Shown here piece after piece: positions 6,729 through 8,392 of a stretch of DNA of 8,392 nucleotides. Position numbers and translations under genes: made by a program. A model generated the notes under the pieces. The model worked only from the letters and a program-made list of their open reading frames with translations. It was not told where the DNA came from and ran no database searches. Position 1 is the stretch's first letter. Every line of letters starts with the position of its first letter. This DNA is from Tardiphaga sp. (GTDB lineage Bacteria > Pseudomonadota > Alphaproteobacteria > Rhizobiales > Xanthobacteraceae), in assembly GCA_028290325.1 (NCBI GenBank), contig JAQGJY010000373.1:1-8392 (forward strand). Reading direction: 5' to 3'.

Positions 6729-7916
6729 TTACACGGCCGCGTCGTCGAGCGCGGCACTGCCGGGGAAGCGTTTTTCAAGCGTCGCGACAATCGTTTTCAT
6801 TTTCGAGCCGAGCGAACCCTTGACCATGATGACATCGCCGGCGCGGATCGCGCCAACCACCTGTGATTCGAGGCTGGCCGCGTCGTTGGCATAGCCGCCC
6901 CGCTTGCCGGAGGAAAGGGCATCCCATAAATGCCGCATCAGCGGCCCGCAACAGAATACCAGGTCCACATCGTTGTCGTTCACGGCGTCGATCAGCCCAC
7001 GATGCAGCTTGCCGCCATCCGGGCCGAGTTCGAGCATGTCGCCGAGGACGGCAATGCGGCGGCCCTTGCCCTCGACCGACGAGCGACCGAGGACCGCCAG
7101 CGCCGCCGCCATCGACGCCGGATTGGCGTTGTAGCTTTCGTCGATCAGGGTCGCCTCGCCGCCTGACACGTCGAGCGGCCGGCGCTGGCCGCGGCCGGCG
7201 GCGGGAGCGACGCGCGACAGCGTCAGCGCCGCCACGGCAAGATCACAGCCGGCGAGTTGCGCCAGCGCCAGCACGGCGAGCGAGTTCATCGCCATGTGCC
7301 GGCCAGGAATCGCCAGCTTGTAGGTGACGTCCTGCTTGAGGATCGTGGCATGGACCGCTGAACACGCCGGATGCAGAGCGACATCGCGCAGCCGCGCATC
7401 GGCCTTGGCATGTTCGCCGAATGAAATGATGCGTGGGATGCCGGCGGCTTTCGCGTGTTTTTGCAGCCGCGCGAATTGCGCATTGTCGCGGTTGAGCACG
7501 ACGGCGCCGCCTGGTTCCACGCCCTGGAAGATTTCCGCCTTGGCATCGGCGATCGCCTGGATGCCGGAGAAGAATTCCAGATGCACCGGCTCCACCGTCG
7601 TGATGACGGCCAGATGCGGCCGCACCATCCGCACCAATGTCGCGATCTCGCCGGCGTGGTTCATGCCGATCTCGAACACCGCATATGCAACCGTCGCCGG
7701 GCAGCGCGCCAGCGTCAGCGGGACGCCCCAGTGATTGTTGAACGACGCGATCGACGCATGCGTTTCGCCTTGCGCGGTCAGCACGCCGCGCAGCATTTCC
7801 TTGGTCGAGGTTTTGCCGACCGAGCCGGTCACCGCGATCACCTGCCCGGACAGCCGTGCGCGCGAGGCGCGGCCGAGATCTTCCAATGCGGCCAGCACAT
7901 CATCAACCAAAAGCAA
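6729..7916 (-). pseudogene. murF: MurF fragment lacking about 80 N-terminal residues, cut at a strand-switch junction
   Basis: MurF adds D-Ala-D-Ala to UDP-MurNAc-tripeptide. About 395 residues are present: the start of the central domain with LLVDDVLAALEDLG, the P-loop TGSVGKTSTKEM (30-41 of this fragment), ASFNNHWGVPLTL, EIGMNHAGEI, IPGRHMAMN, DESYNANPASM and AVLGDMLELG, through to an intact C-terminus ending at TAA 6729-6731. The N-terminal substrate-binding domain is absent. The only in-frame start is a TTG at 7916 with homology beginning immediately, and a TGA lies upstream at 7943-7941, so this is not a native start. The missing N-terminus is found on the opposite strand at 8188-8392. 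MurF is essential, so the break is either a recent inversion with an intact copy elsewhere or, more likely, a joining artefact; in the source genome the gene may be whole. Confidence 0.93.
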
Positions 7917-7918
7917 TC
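7908..7918. other. Inversion or chimera junction between murF and murE
   Basis: Minus-strand MurF homology runs up to about 7914 and plus-strand MurE homology starts at about 7913 (codons GCA ATC GCG, the AIA of the family's MGAIA segment). The two meet within a few bases with no filler, and the codons before 7913 on the plus strand (Pro, Lys) no longer match MurE. A shared microhomology of a few bases around AAGCA is possible. There are no visible long inverted repeats, recombinase sites or insertion sequence ends. Confidence 0.85.
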
Positions 7919-8191
7919 GCGCGCGACAACGCCGATCGCGTCATCGTCACCGACGACAATCCGCGCAGCGAGGATGCGGCGACGATCCGCGCCGCGATCA
8001 TGGCCGAAGTTCCAAGCGCGATCGACATCGGTGATCGCGCGCAGGCGATCCGGCTGGCGATCGAATCATTGCAAGAGGGCGATGCCTTGCTGATCGCCGG
8101 CAAGGGCCATGAAACCGGCCAGATCGTCGGCGACCGCGTGTTGCCGTTCAGCGATCACGACGCCGCGCGTGCTGCCTTGAGGACGACATGA
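7913..8191 (+). pseudogene. murE: MurE C-terminal fragment (about 92 residues) on the strand opposite to the cluster
   Basis: MurE adds meso-diaminopimelate to UDP-MurNAc-L-Ala-D-Glu. The fragment reads AIARDNADRVIVTDDNPRSED and on to GKGHETGQ near the C-terminus. DDNPR and the GKGHE glutamate are the determinants of meso-DAP specificity in Gram-negative MurE, so the enzyme is of the DAP type. The stop TGA (8189-8191) overlaps the ATG of murF in an ATGA, the usual coupled murE-murF junction, so this piece is natural from about 7913 onward. The plus-strand reading frame extends left to 7856, but that part is antisense murF. About 390 upstream residues of a usual 480-490 are missing at the junction. 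Confidence 0.93.
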
Positions 8192-8392
8192 CGCAACCAC
8201 TTTGGACAGTCGACGCCATGATCGCCGCGATGCGTGCCGAGGTCTCGGGCGCGCCCCATGAGGCGATCACCGGCATCTCGATCGACAGTCGCAGCCTGAT
8301 GCCCGGCGATGCGTATTTCGCGATCAAGGGCGACGTGCACGCCGGTCCCGCCTTCGTCGACTCGGCCTTGGCAAAAGGCGCCGCGCTGGCCG
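8188..8392 (+). CDS. murF: MurF N-terminal 68 residues on the plus strand (runs off the right edge)
   Basis: The reading frame opens with MTQPLWTVDAMIAAMR and continues through ITGISIDSRSLMPGDAYFAIKGD to the window edge at KGAALA. This is the N-terminal substrate-binding domain of MurF: the SxDSRxLxPGDxFxAxKGxxxDG pattern is typical, although the usual DG/DA after the KG segment reads HAG here. It joins murE by an ATGA overlap. By comparison with E. coli MurF, roughly 12-20 residues separate its last visible codon from the point where the minus-strand fragment begins, so the two pieces together make nearly one complete MurF. Whether it continues into the rest of murF beyond 8392 cannot be seen. 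Confidence 0.92.
   Translation, partial: MTQPLWTVDAMIAAMRAEVSGAPHEAITGISIDSRSLMPGDAYFAIKGDVHAGPAFVDSALAKGAALA

Noticed and set aside
7900..7920. Programmed (phase-variable) inversion at murE/murF
   Set aside because: No recombinase gene, no long inverted repeats at the junction, and switching would disable two essential enzymes at once.

Overview
The window is part of the division and cell wall (dcw) gene cluster of an alphaproteobacterium. The product sequences and gene order (murE-murF-mraY-murD-ftsW-murG-murC) look like the Bradyrhizobium/Rhodopseudomonas/Nitrobacter/Afipia group; that placement is from recalled family sequence, not a search. The DNA is GC-rich (one hand-counted 60-base line inside ftsW is 67% GC), and most genes are tightly packed with short gaps or ATGA overlaps.

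Layout, read along the minus strand from right to left: a murF fragment lacking its N-terminus (7916-6729), mraY (6716-5634), murD (5629-4232), a 123-base gap with a stem-loop, ftsW (4108-2957), murG (2960-1860), a two-gene Fic-type cassette (antitoxin-like 1748-1563, Fic AMPylase 1551-943), and murC (871 to the left edge, 5' 290 codons). The encoded proteins carry out successive steps from UDP-MurNAc to lipid II: MurC, MurD, MurE and MurF build the pentapeptide stem, MraY makes lipid I, MurG makes lipid II, and FtsW polymerises it at the septum.

Two things break the ordinary dcw pattern. First, a lower-GC pair of genes (hand-counted lines of 45% and 48% GC) sits between murG and murC. It encodes a small protein with a GNTKIEN segment resembling the Fic inhibitory helix, and an intact Fic protein with the canonical HPFTDGNGRTSR motif. 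A good sigma70-like promoter and a strong GGAGG ribosome-binding site lie in front of it. It looks like an acquired FicTA-type toxin-antitoxin module in the middle of an essential operon.

Second, at about position 7910 the cluster flips strand. To the right, the C-terminal 93 codons of murE and the first 68 codons of murF read on the plus strand; to the left, the rest of murF reads on the minus strand. The two murF pieces are nearly complementary parts of one protein. This is therefore either a small (about 0.5 kb) inversion spanning the murE/murF boundary or, more likely for essential genes near the edge of the sequence, a fold-back chimera from amplification or assembly. No RNA genes, CRISPR arrays, insertion sequences or transposases were seen.
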